A DNA stretch of 64,000 bases from Burkholderia sp. Ac-20365 (GCF_017104715.1 NZ_JAAGPI010000023.1:62001-126000), one strand, 5' to 3'; positions 1-8,695 are shown, numbered from the stretch's first letter. A program made the numbers and translations. Notes: generated by a model not told the origin, from the sequence alone.

Positions 1-521
1 CCGCGTTGCGCACCCAACTGCATGCAGCCGTCGAACGCGAGCGCCTGTTGACGGCCGACGCGCTCGGCAAGCGGCGCGACGAGTTCATGAAGCTGAAGGT
101 GGAAGGCATGCTCGATTGCGGCGAGCTGCTGGTGATGGCGCTGATGGACGGCCGCGAAAAGCACGTATTCGGGCGGCGTACGCTGCCGGAGATGGATCTC
201 GCGTCGGTGTCGTGTGCGATCCAGAACATGTGGCTCGCGGCGCGCGCCGAAGGCCTCGGCATGGGCTGGGTGTCGCTGTTCGACGCCGACGAAGTGCGCG
301 CGATGCTCGGCATGCCGGAAGGCGCGCGGCCCATTGCGCTGCTTTGCCTCGGGCAGGTGGAGCGCTTCTATCCCGAGCCGATGCTCGAAACGGAAGGCTG
401 GGCGACGCGCATGCCGTTGAGCGCATGCGTATTTGAAAACACGTGGCCCGAAACGCAGCCAACGTGCGGCGATGCGCCGCAGGAAAGCGGCACTGACCGG
501 ACGTTGCAGAACGCGCCCTGA
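1..521 (+). CDS. bluB: 5,6-dimethylbenzimidazole synthase BluB (3' part)
   Basis: The gene enters from the left edge; its reading frame begins at base 3, so the true start and roughly the first quarter of the protein are missing. BluB is a flavin-destructase of the nitroreductase fold that uses FMNH2 and O2 to make 5,6-dimethylbenzimidazole, the lower ligand of vitamin B12. The visible 172 residues carry the family blocks CGELLVMALMDGRE, GRRTLPEMDLASVSCAIQN and GLGMGWVSLFD, and the LCLGQVERFYPEPMLE segment near the end. These match BluB rather than general nitroreductases. The C-terminal tail after the GWATRMPLS region looks poorly conserved. It ends 18 bases from the convergent response-regulator gene. 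No other cobalamin gene is in view. Confidence 0.9.
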   Translation, partial: ALRTQLHAAVERERLLTADALGKRRDEFMKLKVEGMLDCGELLVMALMDGREKHVFGRRTLPEMDLASVSCAIQNMWLAARAEGLGMGWVSLFDADEVRAMLGMPEGARPIALLCLGQVERFYPEPMLETEGWATRMPLSACVFENTWPETQPTCGDAPQESGTDRTLQNAP

Positions 522-539
522 AACGCGCCAGCGTCCGGC

Positions 540-1226
540 TCAGGCGTCGCCCTTCTCGATCCGTTCGAGCCGGTATCCGAAGCCGTAAATCGGCATCAGA
601 CGATACCCATTCTCGGGCCGCAGACCGAGCTTCGAGCGCAGCATCGACACATGCGTGTCCATCGTGCGCGACGGAATGCTCGCCGCCTGCTTCCAGATCG
701 CATCGAGGATATGCGAGCGCGACAGCGGCCGGCTCAGATGCTTGAACAGCAGCAGCGCAAGTTCAAACTCCTTGTGCGTCAGCGTGACGGCGCTGCCGCG
801 CACATGCACGCGCTTCGCGCCGGGCTCGAACTCGTATTCGCCGAACACTTCCTTCTCGGCCATCGGCTCGCGCTGGAACGCGCCGCGCAGCAGCACGCCC
901 ACACGCGCCAGCAACGCGGCCGCGCTGACCGGCTTGACCAGATAATCATCGGCGTCGATGTCCTGGCGCGCGGTATCGCTCACGCGCGTCATGAACAGCA
1001 CGGGCAAACGCTCCGTGAGATTCTGACGGACCCAGCGCAGCACCTCGTCGCCCGACAGACCCGGGGCATGACGATCCAGCACGAGCAGATCGAACGGCTG
1101 GCTGCGCAACTGCCTGACGAGTGCCGCTCCGTCGTCGAATGCATGACACGTGTGCCCCGCCGCCGACAAGGTCCTGCACACGAAGTCGGCCTGCGCCTGA
1201 GTCTCCTCCAGCACTGCAATTCTCAT
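540..1226 (-). CDS. OmpR-family response regulator (orphan)
   Basis: A 228-residue two-domain response regulator. The receiver domain (about 1-115) has acidic residues E7 and E8, the phosphoacceptor D51 in LLVLDRHAPG, and the conserved lysine in YLVKPVS. The C-terminal winged helix (about 130-225) shows LTHKEFELALLLF, the recognition segment TMDTHVSMLRSKLG and the wing YGFGYRLE. I chose ATG 1226 over the upstream ATG at 1238 because the receiver fold begins directly there. The stretch between the conserved Thr and the DDY motif is about four residues shorter than in OmpR, which should shorten helix 4. No histidine kinase gene lies nearby, so its partner must be elsewhere. The gene converges on bluB; its 5' side faces a long gene-free region. 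Confidence 0.85.
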   Translation of the reverse strand: MRIAVLEETQAQADFVCRTLSAAGHTCHAFDDGAALVRQLRSQPFDLLVLDRHAPGLSGDEVLRWVRQNLTERLPVLFMTRVSDTARQDIDADDYLVKPVSAAALLARVGVLLRGAFQREPMAEKEVFGEYEFEPGAKRVHVRGSAVTLTHKEFELALLLFKHLSRPLSRSHILDAIWKQAASIPSRTMDTHVSMLRSKLGLRPENGYRLMPIYGFGYRLERIEKGDA

Positions 1227-1688
1227 AAAACCCCGCAACGCTAATTCGTTGTTTCCGTTCGACCGGGTAATCCTCGATGAAGGATGACGACTCGCGAATA
1301 TGAAATTTCAAATCCACATGCGCAATGTTCTTCAAGCCTTGCATCGAATGTCGGCAGATTGCTTCACATTGCCAGACAACGCCACGATTGCCCGATATTG
1401 CTTTAATGCCTGCGCACCTGATTTCCGCAATGGAACAACGGGATTTAAACAGGCGCACAATCCACTTCTTTTGACCGCGCAGTACAAGCGGAATTTTTTT
1501 CTTGCGTTTTTCCTGCGCGCATTGCCCGCCTCGCGTCAGCGAGCGCCATGCCGGAAAGCATGACGCCACACGCGCGTGGGCCGTGCGCAGCACTTCGTTT
1601 TGCGGCTGGAATTACTGGCGTAACACTGAAAGCCGATCGACAGATCATGCTGCCGATACTTACCGACACTGCCCGACAAACGCCCGTT

Positions 1689-1712
1689 TAATGTGTCTGA
1701 TTCCACACATTA
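1689..1712. promoter_or_regulatory. Perfect dyad, possible operator
   Basis: TAATGTGT, an 8-base spacer, then ACACATTA: an eight-base perfect inverted repeat in AT-rich sequence. No U-tract follows on either strand, which favours a protein-binding site over a terminator. The protein is unknown. Confidence 0.3.
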
Positions 1713-1879
1713 GAATTAAAGTTCGTGCCAGTGTCGCGAAAGATTTAACAATTCGAGCGTCGCCGCTGACGCATTCGATTTAAATCGGAACGAAGATTAT
1801 TAGAACGAATTGGATCAGTCAATTAATCTCGCCATTTTTATGTGACGAGCCGGTCATTTCGTTAAATTGGACCGATGAT

Positions 1880-1900
1880 ACCGATAACCGGCTTATCGGT
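1880..1900. promoter_or_regulatory. Perfect dyad, possible operator or hairpin
   Basis: ACCGATAA, spacer CCGGC, then TTATCGGT: an eight-base perfect inverted repeat with a five-base loop, about 110 bases past the end of the DeoR gene. It could be a transcription terminator for that gene without a clear U-tract, or an operator. Function is not shown by the sequence. Confidence 0.3.
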
Positions 1901-2011
1901 GCCATATGCGCTATACGTTGCAATGGAACACGACGATTCCAATTCGGTTAGCGGCTATTGATGCACTGCACTTTAGGACCACTCGCGAATGGCTTGCGCC
2001 ATCAGGCGCGC

Positions 2012-2806
2012 CTAGACAACTTCATCATTTGTATCGTCGGCCGCGGGCGACGCGCAGATCACTTCGACCCCCGCGCCCGCCAGCACCTTAGCAAGTCCCG
2101 TTGCGGGCGCTGCATCGGTGACCAGTGTGTCGACGTGATCGGCGCCGAACACATGCACCAGGGCGCTATGGCCGAACTTCGTGTGGTCGGCCGCGATGAT
2201 GCGATGTTCGGCCTGCGAGAACGCGATTTGCGCGAGCGCGGCGTCGGCGGGCTGCGCGTCCATGAAACGCCCTTTCGCGTCGATGGCCGTCACGGACACG
2301 ATGGCGTGACGCACGTGGAATTGCCGGAAGAATGCAAGCGCGCTTTCGCCGACAGCGGCCGCATCGTCCGCGCGCAGTTCGCCGCCCGCCATCAACACGC
2401 GGTTCTCGTTGCGCGGCGCCAGTAGCCGCGCGATCTCGGCGGAATTCGTCACAACCGTGAGACGTGCGTGCGACTCGAGCGCCTGCGCGATGTGAACGCA
2501 AGTCGTGCCGCCGTCGAGCATCAGCGAATCGCCGTCGCGAATCAGTTGCGCGATATGCGCCGCGATTGCGCGCTTGGCCTCGCGTTGCTCGACCATTCGG
2601 CGCCTGAACGGCGGCTCGTCCAGCTGCGCGGGCAGCATGATGCCGCCGTGCACCTTGACCAGCAGCCCCACAGCGACGAGCGGCTTGAGATCGCGGCGGA
2701 TCGTTTCATCGGACACCGCGAACGTCGCGGCCAGATCGGTGACCGTGCAGGTCTGCTGCGCGCGGACCAGCCGGAGGATCTCGTTCTGTCGATGAGTAGC
2801 GAACAT
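2012..2806 (-). CDS. DeoR/GlpR-family transcriptional regulator
   Basis: 264 residues. The N-terminal DeoR helix-turn-helix (about 1-57) reads RQNEILRLVRAQQTCTVTDL followed by the family core SDETIRRDL and KVHGG. The C-terminal DeoR sensor domain (about 75-235) has LMLDGGTTCVHIAQAL and TVVTNSAEIARLL, the phosphosugar-isomerase-like fold that usually binds a phosphorylated ligand. ATG 2806 starts the HTH; the longer frame upstream has no family similarity. It is divergent from the FAD/GcvT oxidase at 3019 with a 212-base shared control region holding repeated TTCCACRC motifs, so it probably regulates that oxidase and itself. The inducer is unknown. Confidence 0.85.
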   Translation of the reverse strand: MFATHRQNEILRLVRAQQTCTVTDLAATFAVSDETIRRDLKPLVAVGLLVKVHGGIMLPAQLDEPPFRRRMVEQREAKRAIAAHIAQLIRDGDSLMLDGGTTCVHIAQALESHARLTVVTNSAEIARLLAPRNENRVLMAGGELRADDAAAVGESALAFFRQFHVRHAIVSVTAIDAKGRFMDAQPADAALAQIAFSQAEHRIIAADHTKFGHSALVHVFGADHVDTLVTDAAPATGLAKVLAGAGVEVICASPAADDTNDEVV

Positions 2807-2817
2807 GCGAATGCGGC

Positions 2818-3004
2818 GTGTGGAAATTGGCGCCAGTCTAACAAACCTGTGCACGCAGTTCCAAAACGAAACCACGGAAATCCACATCGACTCCTCACCA
2901 CCCGGATCGGGAAGTTGTCCGACAGCGTTGCATTTCTAGGCTTTTTGCGGCAAAGTACGCAGCGACGCACTTCCACACATTCCCACTCAATTCCACGCAT
3001 TCCC
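2818..3004. promoter_or_regulatory. Divergent control region with TTCCACRC repeats
   Basis: Between the DeoR gene and the oxidase gene. Two 14-base direct repeats, TTCCACACATTCCC (2971-2984) and TTCCACGCATTCCC (2991-3004), sit exactly 20 bases apart just before the oxidase start. An inverted copy of the core, GTGTGGAA, lies at 2818-2825 beside the DeoR start. Repeats two helical turns apart plus a copy near the regulator are what DeoR operators with looping would look like. That they bind this DeoR protein is inference. Confidence 0.4.
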
Positions 3005-3018
3005 GCGAGCCTCGATCC

Positions 3019-5502
3019 ATGTCCACTCCTCTTCCGGCGCAGGCGCGCGTCGTCATCATCGGCGGCGGCATCATCGGGTGCTCGGTCGCGTATCACCTCA
3101 CGAAGCTCGGCTGGACGGACGTCGTGCTGCTCGAACAGGGGCAGTTGTCATGCGGCACGACATGGCATGCGGCGGGTCTGGTCGGCCAGTTGCGCGCGCA
3201 GGAAAGCATGACGAAGCTGATCCGGTATTCGACGGCGCTCTACGCTGAACTCGAAGCCGACACGGGTCTTGCGACGGGCTGGAAGCAATGCGGCTCGCTG
3301 TCGGTGGCGCGCACGGCCGAGCGCATGACGCAGCTCAAACGCACGGCCGCCGTCGCGCGCGCCTATGGCGTGAGCTGCGACGTGATCGGCCCGAAGGAAG
3401 CCGGCGAACTGTGGCCGCCGATGCGCACCGACGACCTGCACGGCGCAGTCTGGCTGCCCGGCGACGGCAAGGCGAATCCGACCGATCTCACGCAGGCGCT
3501 CGCACGCGGCGCACGCCAGCGCGGCGCGCGCATCGTCGAGAACACGCGCGTTACCGCGATCCACACGCGGCCTGCCGTGAAGGGCCGCGAAGCGAGCGGT
3601 GTCGCGTGGCGCGACAAGCAAGGCAATGAAGGGACGATCGCGGCACTGGTCGTCGTCAATTGCGCGGGTCAATGGGCGAAAAGCGTCGGACGTCTGTGCG
3701 GCGTGACCGTACCGCTGCATTCGGCCGAACACTACTACATCGTCACAGAGCGGATTGCGGGCGTGCATCCCGACCTGCCCGTGATGCGCGATCCCGACGG
3801 CTACATCTACTTCAAGGAAGAAGTGGGCGGCCTCGTGATGGGCGGCTTCGAGCCGGACGCGAAACCGTGGGGCATGAACGGCATCCCCGAGAACTTCGAG
3901 TTCCAGTTGCTGCCCGACGACTGGGATCAATTCCAGATCCTGATGGAGAACGCGCTGCAACGTGTGCCCGCGCTGGAAACGGCACAGGTGCGCCAGTTCT
4001 ACAACGGGCCCGAGTCGTTCACGCCTGACAACAACTTCATGCTGGGCGAAGCGCCCGAGCTGCGCAATTTCTATGTCGGCGCGGGCTTCAACTCGATGGG
4101 CATTGCATCGGCGGGTGGCGCGGGCATGGCGCTCGCCGAATGGATCGTCGCAGGCGAGCCGACGATGGACCTGTGGCCCGTCGACATCCGCCGCTTCGCG
4201 CGTTTCAACGGCAACGATACGTGGCTGCACGACCGCGTGAAGGAAACGCTCGGCCTGCACTACGCGATGCCCTGGCCAAACCGTGAACTCGATAGCGCCA
4301 GGCCGTTCCGCCGCTCGCCGCTCTATTCACTGCTGCGCGACGAAGGCGCATGCTTCGGCAGCAAGATGGGCTGGGAACGCGCGAATTTCTTCGCGCCGTC
4401 GCAAGAAGAGGCACGCATCGATTATTCGTTCGATCAGCAGAACTGGCTGCCGTGGAGCGCTGACGAACATCGCGCATGCCGCGAAGGCGTCGCGCTGTTC
4501 GATATGACGTCGTTCTCCAAGTTTCTCGTCAAGGGACGCGATGCCGAGGCCGTGTTGCAAGGCATCGTCGCGAACGATGTTGCCGTGCCGCCCGGTACCG
4601 CTGTCTATACGGGCATGCTCAACGAGCGCGGCGGCTACGAGTCGGACTTCACACTCACGCGCCTCGCTGACGATCAATACCTGCTCGTCACAGGCTCTGC
4701 GCAAACCACGCGCGACTTCGACGCAATCGACAGACGCATTCCACACGACAGCCATTGCATGCTCGTCGACGTGACAGGCCAGTATGCCGTGCTCGCCGTG
4801 ATGGGACCGCGTGCGCGCGATCTGCTTGCGAGCGTATCGAAAGCCGACTGGAGCAATGAAGCGTTCGCGTTCGGGCAAAGCCGCGAAGTCGATATCGGCT
4901 ATGCGACGGTGCGCGCCACGCGCATCACGTATGTCGGCGAGCTTGGCTGGGAACTGTATGTGCCCGTCGAGTTCGCAGTCGGCGTCTATGAGACGCTGCA
5001 TGCAGCGGGTACGCGTTTTGGCCTGAAAAACGCGGGCTATTATGCGCTGGAGTCGCTGCGGATCGAGAAAGGTTATCGCGCGTGGGGACGCGAGCTGTCA
5101 CCCGATACGAATCCGTTCGAAGCGGGTCTCGCGTTCGCTTGCAAGCTCGACAAGGACATGGCGTTTATCGGGCGTGACGCACTTATCGAATTGCGCGGCA
5201 AACCGCGGCAACGACGCCTTGTCGTCTTCACCGCCGATAGCGCGAGCGATCGCATGCTATGGGGCGGCGAAGCGATCATTCGCGATGGCAAGGCGGTGGG
5301 CTTCGTGAGCTCGGCGGCGTTCGGGCATACGCTTGGCTGCCCGGTTGCGATGGGCTATGTGAAGGGCGACGACGGCAACGCGATCGATGAAGCCTGGCTC
5401 ACGAGCGGCAGCTATCAGATCGACGTCGCCGGCGATCTGATAGCTGCGACACTGCATCTCAAGGCGCCGTACGATCCTGCTTCCGTACGCGTCAAAAGTT
5501 GA
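3019..5502 (+). CDS. FAD-dependent oxidase/dehydrogenase with GcvT domain (dimethylglycine/sarcosine dehydrogenase family)
   Basis: 827 residues, the usual size of the family. The N-terminal half is a DAO-type FAD domain: dinucleotide motif VVIIGGGIIGCSVAYHL (about 11-27) and CGTTWHAAGL (about 51-60), where the His is the covalent FAD attachment site in dimethylglycine dehydrogenase. A middle FAO_M segment follows (about 370-430). The C-terminal half is a GcvT-like folate-binding aminomethyltransferase domain with GELGWELYVP and GYYALESLRIEKGYR, ending in a GcvT_C barrel. Such enzymes demethylate N-methylated glycines and can pass the one-carbon unit to tetrahydrofolate. The exact substrate cannot be read from sequence. 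It overlaps the convergent AraC gene by 11 bases and is probably controlled by the divergent DeoR protein. Confidence 0.85.
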   Translation: MSTPLPAQARVVIIGGGIIGCSVAYHLTKLGWTDVVLLEQGQLSCGTTWHAAGLVGQLRAQESMTKLIRYSTALYAELEADTGLATGWKQCGSLSVARTAERMTQLKRTAAVARAYGVSCDVIGPKEAGELWPPMRTDDLHGAVWLPGDGKANPTDLTQALARGARQRGARIVENTRVTAIHTRPAVKGREASGVAWRDKQGNEGTIAALVVVNCAGQWAKSVGRLCGVTVPLHSAEHYYIVTERIAGVHPDLPVMRDPDGYIYFKEEVGGLVMGGFEPDAKPWGMNGIPENFEFQLLPDDWDQFQILMENALQRVPALETAQVRQFYNGPESFTPDNNFMLGEAPELRNFYVGAGFNSMGIASAGGAGMALAEWIVAGEPTMDLWPVDIRRFARFNGNDTWLHDRVKETLGLHYAMPWPNRELDSARPFRRSPLYSLLRDEGACFGSKMGWERANFFAPSQEEARIDYSFDQQNWLPWSADEHRACREGVALFDMTSFSKFLVKGRDAEAVLQGIVANDVAVPPGTAVYTGMLNERGGYESDFTLTRLADDQYLLVTGSAQTTRDFDAIDRRIPHDSHCMLVDVTGQYAVLAVMGPRARDLLASVSKADWSNEAFAFGQSREVDIGYATVRATRITYVGELGWELYVPVEFAVGVYETLHAAGTRFGLKNAGYYALESLRIEKGYRAWGRELSPDTNPFEAGLAFACKLDKDMAFIGRDALIELRGKPRQRRLVVFTADSASDRMLWGGEAIIRDGKAVGFVSSAAFGHTLGCPVAMGYVKGDDGNAIDEAWLTSGSYQIDVAGDLIAATLHLKAPYDPASVRVKS

Positions 5503-6367
5503 AGCGAATTAACTCGCGCGGCGTCACACCGAGCAGCCTTTTCATCCAGTGCGCCATGTGGCTCTGATGCGCGAAGCCCACTTCGAGCGCGACCTGGCTT
5601 GCGCTCAGCGTCCCTTGCAGCAACAGCGCCTTCGCGCGCTCGACGCGCCGCTGCAGCACATGCCGATGCACGGGCACGCCCATCGTCTCGCGAAACAGCA
5701 CCTTGAAGTGCGGCACGCTCAGTTCGACAAGCGCAGCGAGTTCGCTCAGCGTCAGGCGTTCGTCGAGATGCGCTTCGATATAGTCGATCACGCGTGCGGC
5801 CGCATGTGGGGACAGCGTGCGGCGTTTGTTGTCGCGCACGACGGAAACGCCCGCGAGCCGCACGATCATCGCGGTGCTGAGGCTCTCCGCGTAAAGCGGA
5901 TCGGAGGCTTCGTCGGCTTCGAGCTCCGCGCGCATCGCCCACGCGAGATGCTGGAAGCGCGTATCGCGTAGCTGGAACTGCGGGCGGATCTGCGCACCGG
6001 ACGCGCGCAAGCCCAACTGATCGAAGGTGTTGCGCACGAAGTCGTCTGCGAACCAGATGCGCAGAATCGTGCAGTTGCCGTCGTCGGACCATTCGCCATC
6101 GAGACCGGCAGGAATCACGTCGGCATCGCCATGTGCCTGAATGCGTGCCGCGCGCTCGCCGTTGCAGCGGCAGACCGCTCGCACGGGCGCGCCGACATGC
6201 ACGCCGACGCGATGCTCGGCGGCAGCGGGAATACGGTGCGAACCCGCCGATACGCCGATCAGTTCCGCGCCGAAACCCGACCAGCCGAGCGACGCGCTCG
6301 ACAACAGGCTCGCGCGCGCACCGGAGTGCGGCACTAACGCAGGATGGGCTGCATTCATCGCTGACAC
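5492..6367 (-). CDS. AraC-family transcriptional regulator
   Basis: About 291 residues. The N-terminal part (about 30-170) looks like a cupin-type ligand domain without a clear signature. The C-terminal 100 residues form the AraC double helix-turn-helix: LTLSELAALVELSVPHFKVL for the first and SASQVALEVGFAHQSHMAHW for the second, then LLGVTPRELIR. An ATG three codons in (6358) is an alternative start. Its 3' end overlaps the oxidase gene convergently. It is divergent from the NmrA-like gene at 6539, sharing about 170 bases, so that gene is its likeliest target. Confidence 0.85.
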   Translation of the reverse strand: MSAMNAAHPALVPHSGARASLLSSASLGWSGFGAELIGVSAGSHRIPAAAEHRVGVHVGAPVRAVCRCNGERAARIQAHGDADVIPAGLDGEWSDDGNCTILRIWFADDFVRNTFDQLGLRASGAQIRPQFQLRDTRFQHLAWAMRAELEADEASDPLYAESLSTAMIVRLAGVSVVRDNKRRTLSPHAAARVIDYIEAHLDERLTLSELAALVELSVPHFKVLFRETMGVPVHRHVLQRRVERAKALLLQGTLSASQVALEVGFAHQSHMAHWMKRLLGVTPRELIRFNF

Positions 6368-6538
6368 CTTGTTTTGTCGTCCGATTGCCGCATTGTGCTG
6401 TGTTTTGCGTCTGTGCGCTCGCGGATATCTGTGAGGCGCAGATCGTCATCCATATCTGCTCGGCGCCATCTTTCCGTGAGCGTTTCGCAACGCGCCCACA
6501 CGTACCCTTGATTCGAATGCAATTCAAGGAGACGAATG

Positions 6539-7420
6539 ATGTTTGTGATTTTTGGCGCATCGGGCAAGGCAGGCCGTTCAACGGCGACGGCGCTGCGGCA
6601 ACAAGGACACGCCGTGCGCGCCGTCGTACGGCGCACGGCACAGAATGAAGCGTTGACGCGTATTGGCTGCGAACTGGTCGAAGCCGATCTCGACGATGAA
6701 GCATCGATCCATCGCGCGCTCGACGGCGCGCAAGCCGTGCAGATGCTGTGCCCGCTGCCGCAGCGCGATCCGGACCCGGCACGCGCAATGCACCGCATGA
6801 TCGATACGGCCGCGCGCGTGCTGCTTGCGCATCCGCATCTGCATGTCGTCGCGCTGTCCGACTATGGCGCTGAACTCGATACGAACACGGGCATCACGAT
6901 GCTGTTTCATCATCTCGAAGCGACGTTCAGAAAGGCTGCGTCGCGCCTGACGTTGCTGCGCTCAGCGGAACACATGCAGAACTGGGCACGGGTGTTTCCC
7001 GCCGCGCTCGCAACAGGGTATCTGCCGAGTCTGCATCATCCGCTTGATCGCAAGTTTCCGACTGTATCAGCGCAGGACGTAGGCGTCGTTGCGGCGCAAT
7101 TGCTGACGGACGGATGGAATGAGCGTGAAGCGCGAATCGTGAGCGTGGAAGGTCCACGCCGGTACGATGCCAACGATGTCGCGCGTATCCTGGGCGACGC
7201 AAGCGGCCTCGCCATCTCTGCACACGCGCTGCCACGCGGCGAGTGGTCCACAACCCTCTCACGCGCCGGTCTCAACGACAATCACGCGAAGCTGATCGTG
7301 GATCTCTACGATGCGCAGAACGCCGGGCGCATCGACGTCGAAGTGGGCACCGAACGGCGCTTCGGCGAGACTGAACTGCACGATGTTTTCGCTGCGCTCG
7401 TTTCAAGGCACAACGCGTGA
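6539..7420 (+). CDS. NmrA-like NAD(P)-binding protein
   Basis: About 293 residues, an atypical short-chain dehydrogenase of the NmrA/HSCARG group. A Rossmann motif GASGKAG lies at the very N-terminus, and the early core reads AVVRRTAQNEALTRIGCELV followed by EADLDDEASIHRAL, typical of these redox-sensing or quinone-reductase-like proteins. Of two adjacent ATGs, 6539 is seven bases after AAGGAG and fits better than 6536. It is divergent from an AraC gene and followed at once by a small ORF whose ribosome site overlaps its stop. Whether it is an enzyme or a cofactor sensor is not decided by the sequence. Confidence 0.8.
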   Translation: MFVIFGASGKAGRSTATALRQQGHAVRAVVRRTAQNEALTRIGCELVEADLDDEASIHRALDGAQAVQMLCPLPQRDPDPARAMHRMIDTAARVLLAHPHLHVVALSDYGAELDTNTGITMLFHHLEATFRKAASRLTLLRSAEHMQNWARVFPAALATGYLPSLHHPLDRKFPTVSAQDVGVVAAQLLTDGWNEREARIVSVEGPRRYDANDVARILGDASGLAISAHALPRGEWSTTLSRAGLNDNHAKLIVDLYDAQNAGRIDVEVGTERRFGETELHDVFAALVSRHNA

Positions 7421-7431
7421 GGGAGCGTCGA

Positions 7432-7602
7432 ATGCAATGCTGCCCTTTGATTCGCACGATCCATCATCCCGATGACGAACCAGAACAGGCAAGGAAGTTT
7501 TACACACTCGTGACAGCGCTATTAACGCGGCTCGGCTGGCATCGGCTTGAACGGCTGCTGAGCGCGATCCCCGACAGCAACGACGACTTCACGATCTTTT
7601 AA
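7432..7602 (+). CDS. Small hypothetical protein (56 aa)
   Basis: A 56-residue open frame directly after the NmrA-like gene. GAGGGAG (7419-7425) overlaps the upstream stop and is spaced six bases from ATG 7432, a good ribosome site. The product is hydrophilic with an acidic His/Asp-rich N-terminus and an LTRLGWHRLERLL amphipathic stretch. I recognise no family. A bidirectional hairpin follows it. It may be translated by coupling to the NmrA-like gene, or it may be chance. Confidence 0.35.
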   Translation: MQCCPLIRTIHHPDDEPEQARKFYTLVTALLTRLGWHRLERLLSAIPDSNDDFTIF

Positions 7603-7620
7603 CGCTGCAGGCACAAAGCA

Positions 7621-7647
7621 AATGGCCTCGCGATCTGCGAGGCCATT
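7621..7647. terminator. Bidirectional hairpin terminator
   Basis: AATGGCCTCGC, loop GATCT, GCGAGGCCATT: an 11-base perfect stem between the convergent 56-aa ORF and ribA. On the minus strand it is followed by a T-rich stretch (TTTGCTTTG), so it most likely ends ribA transcription and may serve both sides. Confidence 0.7.
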
Positions 7648-7679
7648 GCACATGACTCACTGATTCCGGGCGACGAGCG

Positions 7680-8327
7680 TCACTCGTTTTCTTCGAAGTA
7701 ATGCCCGAACTTCACCTGCTTGGTGCGGATATAGCGCTCGTTTTCCTCGCGCATAGGGATGGCGAGTGCGACGCGTTCGCACACGGGAATGCCGTGCTTC
7801 GACAGCGAATCGAACTTCTTCGGGTTGTTGCTCATCAAGCGCACGGACGTGACCTTCAGCAACCGCAGAATGGCCGCCGCCGAATCGTATTCGCGCGAGT
7901 CGTCGGGCAGGCCGAGATCGAGATTGGCTTCGACGGTGTCGCGGCCCTGCTCCTGCAGCGCATACGCGCGGATCTTGTTCGACAGGCCAATGCCGCGCCC
8001 TTCGTGGCCGCGCAGATACAGCAGCACGCCGCAGCCTTCAGCGGCGATATAGCGCAGCGCGAGATCGAGTTGCTCGCCGCAATCGCAACGGTAAGAACCG
8101 AGCACATCGCCCGTCAGACATTCGGAATGCAGGCGCGTGAGCACCGACTGTCGGTTCTGGACATCGCCCATTACGAGCGCGAAATGCTCGGCACCCGAGT
8201 CGTTCACGCGAAACACATAGGATTCAAAGGTGCCGTAGCGGGTGGGAAGCGTGGCGGAGGCGTCGAGCGTGACGCATTCGCCGGTGGAGGCGCCGTCAGC
8301 AAGCAACGGATCGTGAGACATGGGCAT
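7680..8327 (-). CDS. ribA: GTP cyclohydrolase II
   Basis: About 215 residues, a stand-alone RibA that opens GTP to 2,5-diamino-6-ribosylamino-4-pyrimidinone 5'-phosphate, formate and pyrophosphate, the first step of riboflavin synthesis. The zinc site is C70, C81, C83 within RLHSECLTGD and SYRCDCGEQL. The signature YLRGHEGRGIGLSNKIRAY follows, then SNNPKKFDSLSKHGI. No RibB (DHBP synthase) domain is fused. An ATG two codons in (8321) is an alternative start. It is divergent from the CBS-domain gene. Flavin supply and BluB's need for FMN make its nearness to bluB suggestive, but they are about 7 kb apart. Confidence 0.95.
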   Translation of the reverse strand: MPMSHDPLLADGASTGECVTLDASATLPTRYGTFESYVFRVNDSGAEHFALVMGDVQNRQSVLTRLHSECLTGDVLGSYRCDCGEQLDLALRYIAAEGCGVLLYLRGHEGRGIGLSNKIRAYALQEQGRDTVEANLDLGLPDDSREYDSAAAILRLLKVTSVRLMSNNPKKFDSLSKHGIPVCERVALAIPMREENERYIRTKQVKFGHYFEENE

Positions 8328-8695
8328 GGCGTTAGCGGAATTGCGGACATGAACCCGTGAACTACCGGGGATAAAGTATAGAAGCGGAGTTTACCGCTAA
8401 ACAGCGAATTGTACCTGGCAGCCGCTTCGCCTTGGTGCGCGAGCGGCAATGCGGTGCATCAGCCATCGGCGGATGACACGAAATGCAGCATGCTCATATC
8501 CGCGATTTGCGTGACATACGTCATCCGATGCGGCATGACATGCGTGATGCAGCCCACGATACCAGGCGAAGCGAGCGTCGCCGCCCGCGTCGTCGACGCC
8601 TATACTTGACTTGCGCCTGTTCTGCGCTTGACGTGCCTCTCTTTCACCCCAGCGCGCCGCGGCCGGGCGTGCTGCACTGCAAACGGAGCCGCTCC
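8328..8695. other. 368-base intergenic region, ribA / CBS gene
   Basis: Divergent spacer that must carry promoters for ribA and the CBS-domain gene. I see no gene and no riboswitch that I can recognise, including no FMN-riboswitch pattern. Confidence 0.4.

Larger units (their letters stand above)
1227..2011. other. 785-base gene-free, AT-richer region
   Basis: No convincing gene on either strand: the open frames here are short and resemble no family I know. The segment from about 1300 to 1980 is visibly richer in A and T than its surroundings. It should contain the promoter of the response-regulator gene, which points away leftward. It also lies downstream of the DeoR gene, whose stop is at 2012. 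Two perfect dyads (1689-1712 and 1880-1900) are listed separately. A small RNA or a decayed gene cannot be excluded by eye. Confidence 0.5.

Noticed and set aside
946..1593. Minus-strand frame of 215 codons overlapping the response regulator
   Set aside because: It overlaps the regulator in another frame and runs into AT-rich non-coding sequence; no motif.
2468..3211. Plus-strand frame bridging DeoR and the oxidase
   Set aside because: Composition is that of an antisense shadow and it covers the promoter repeats.
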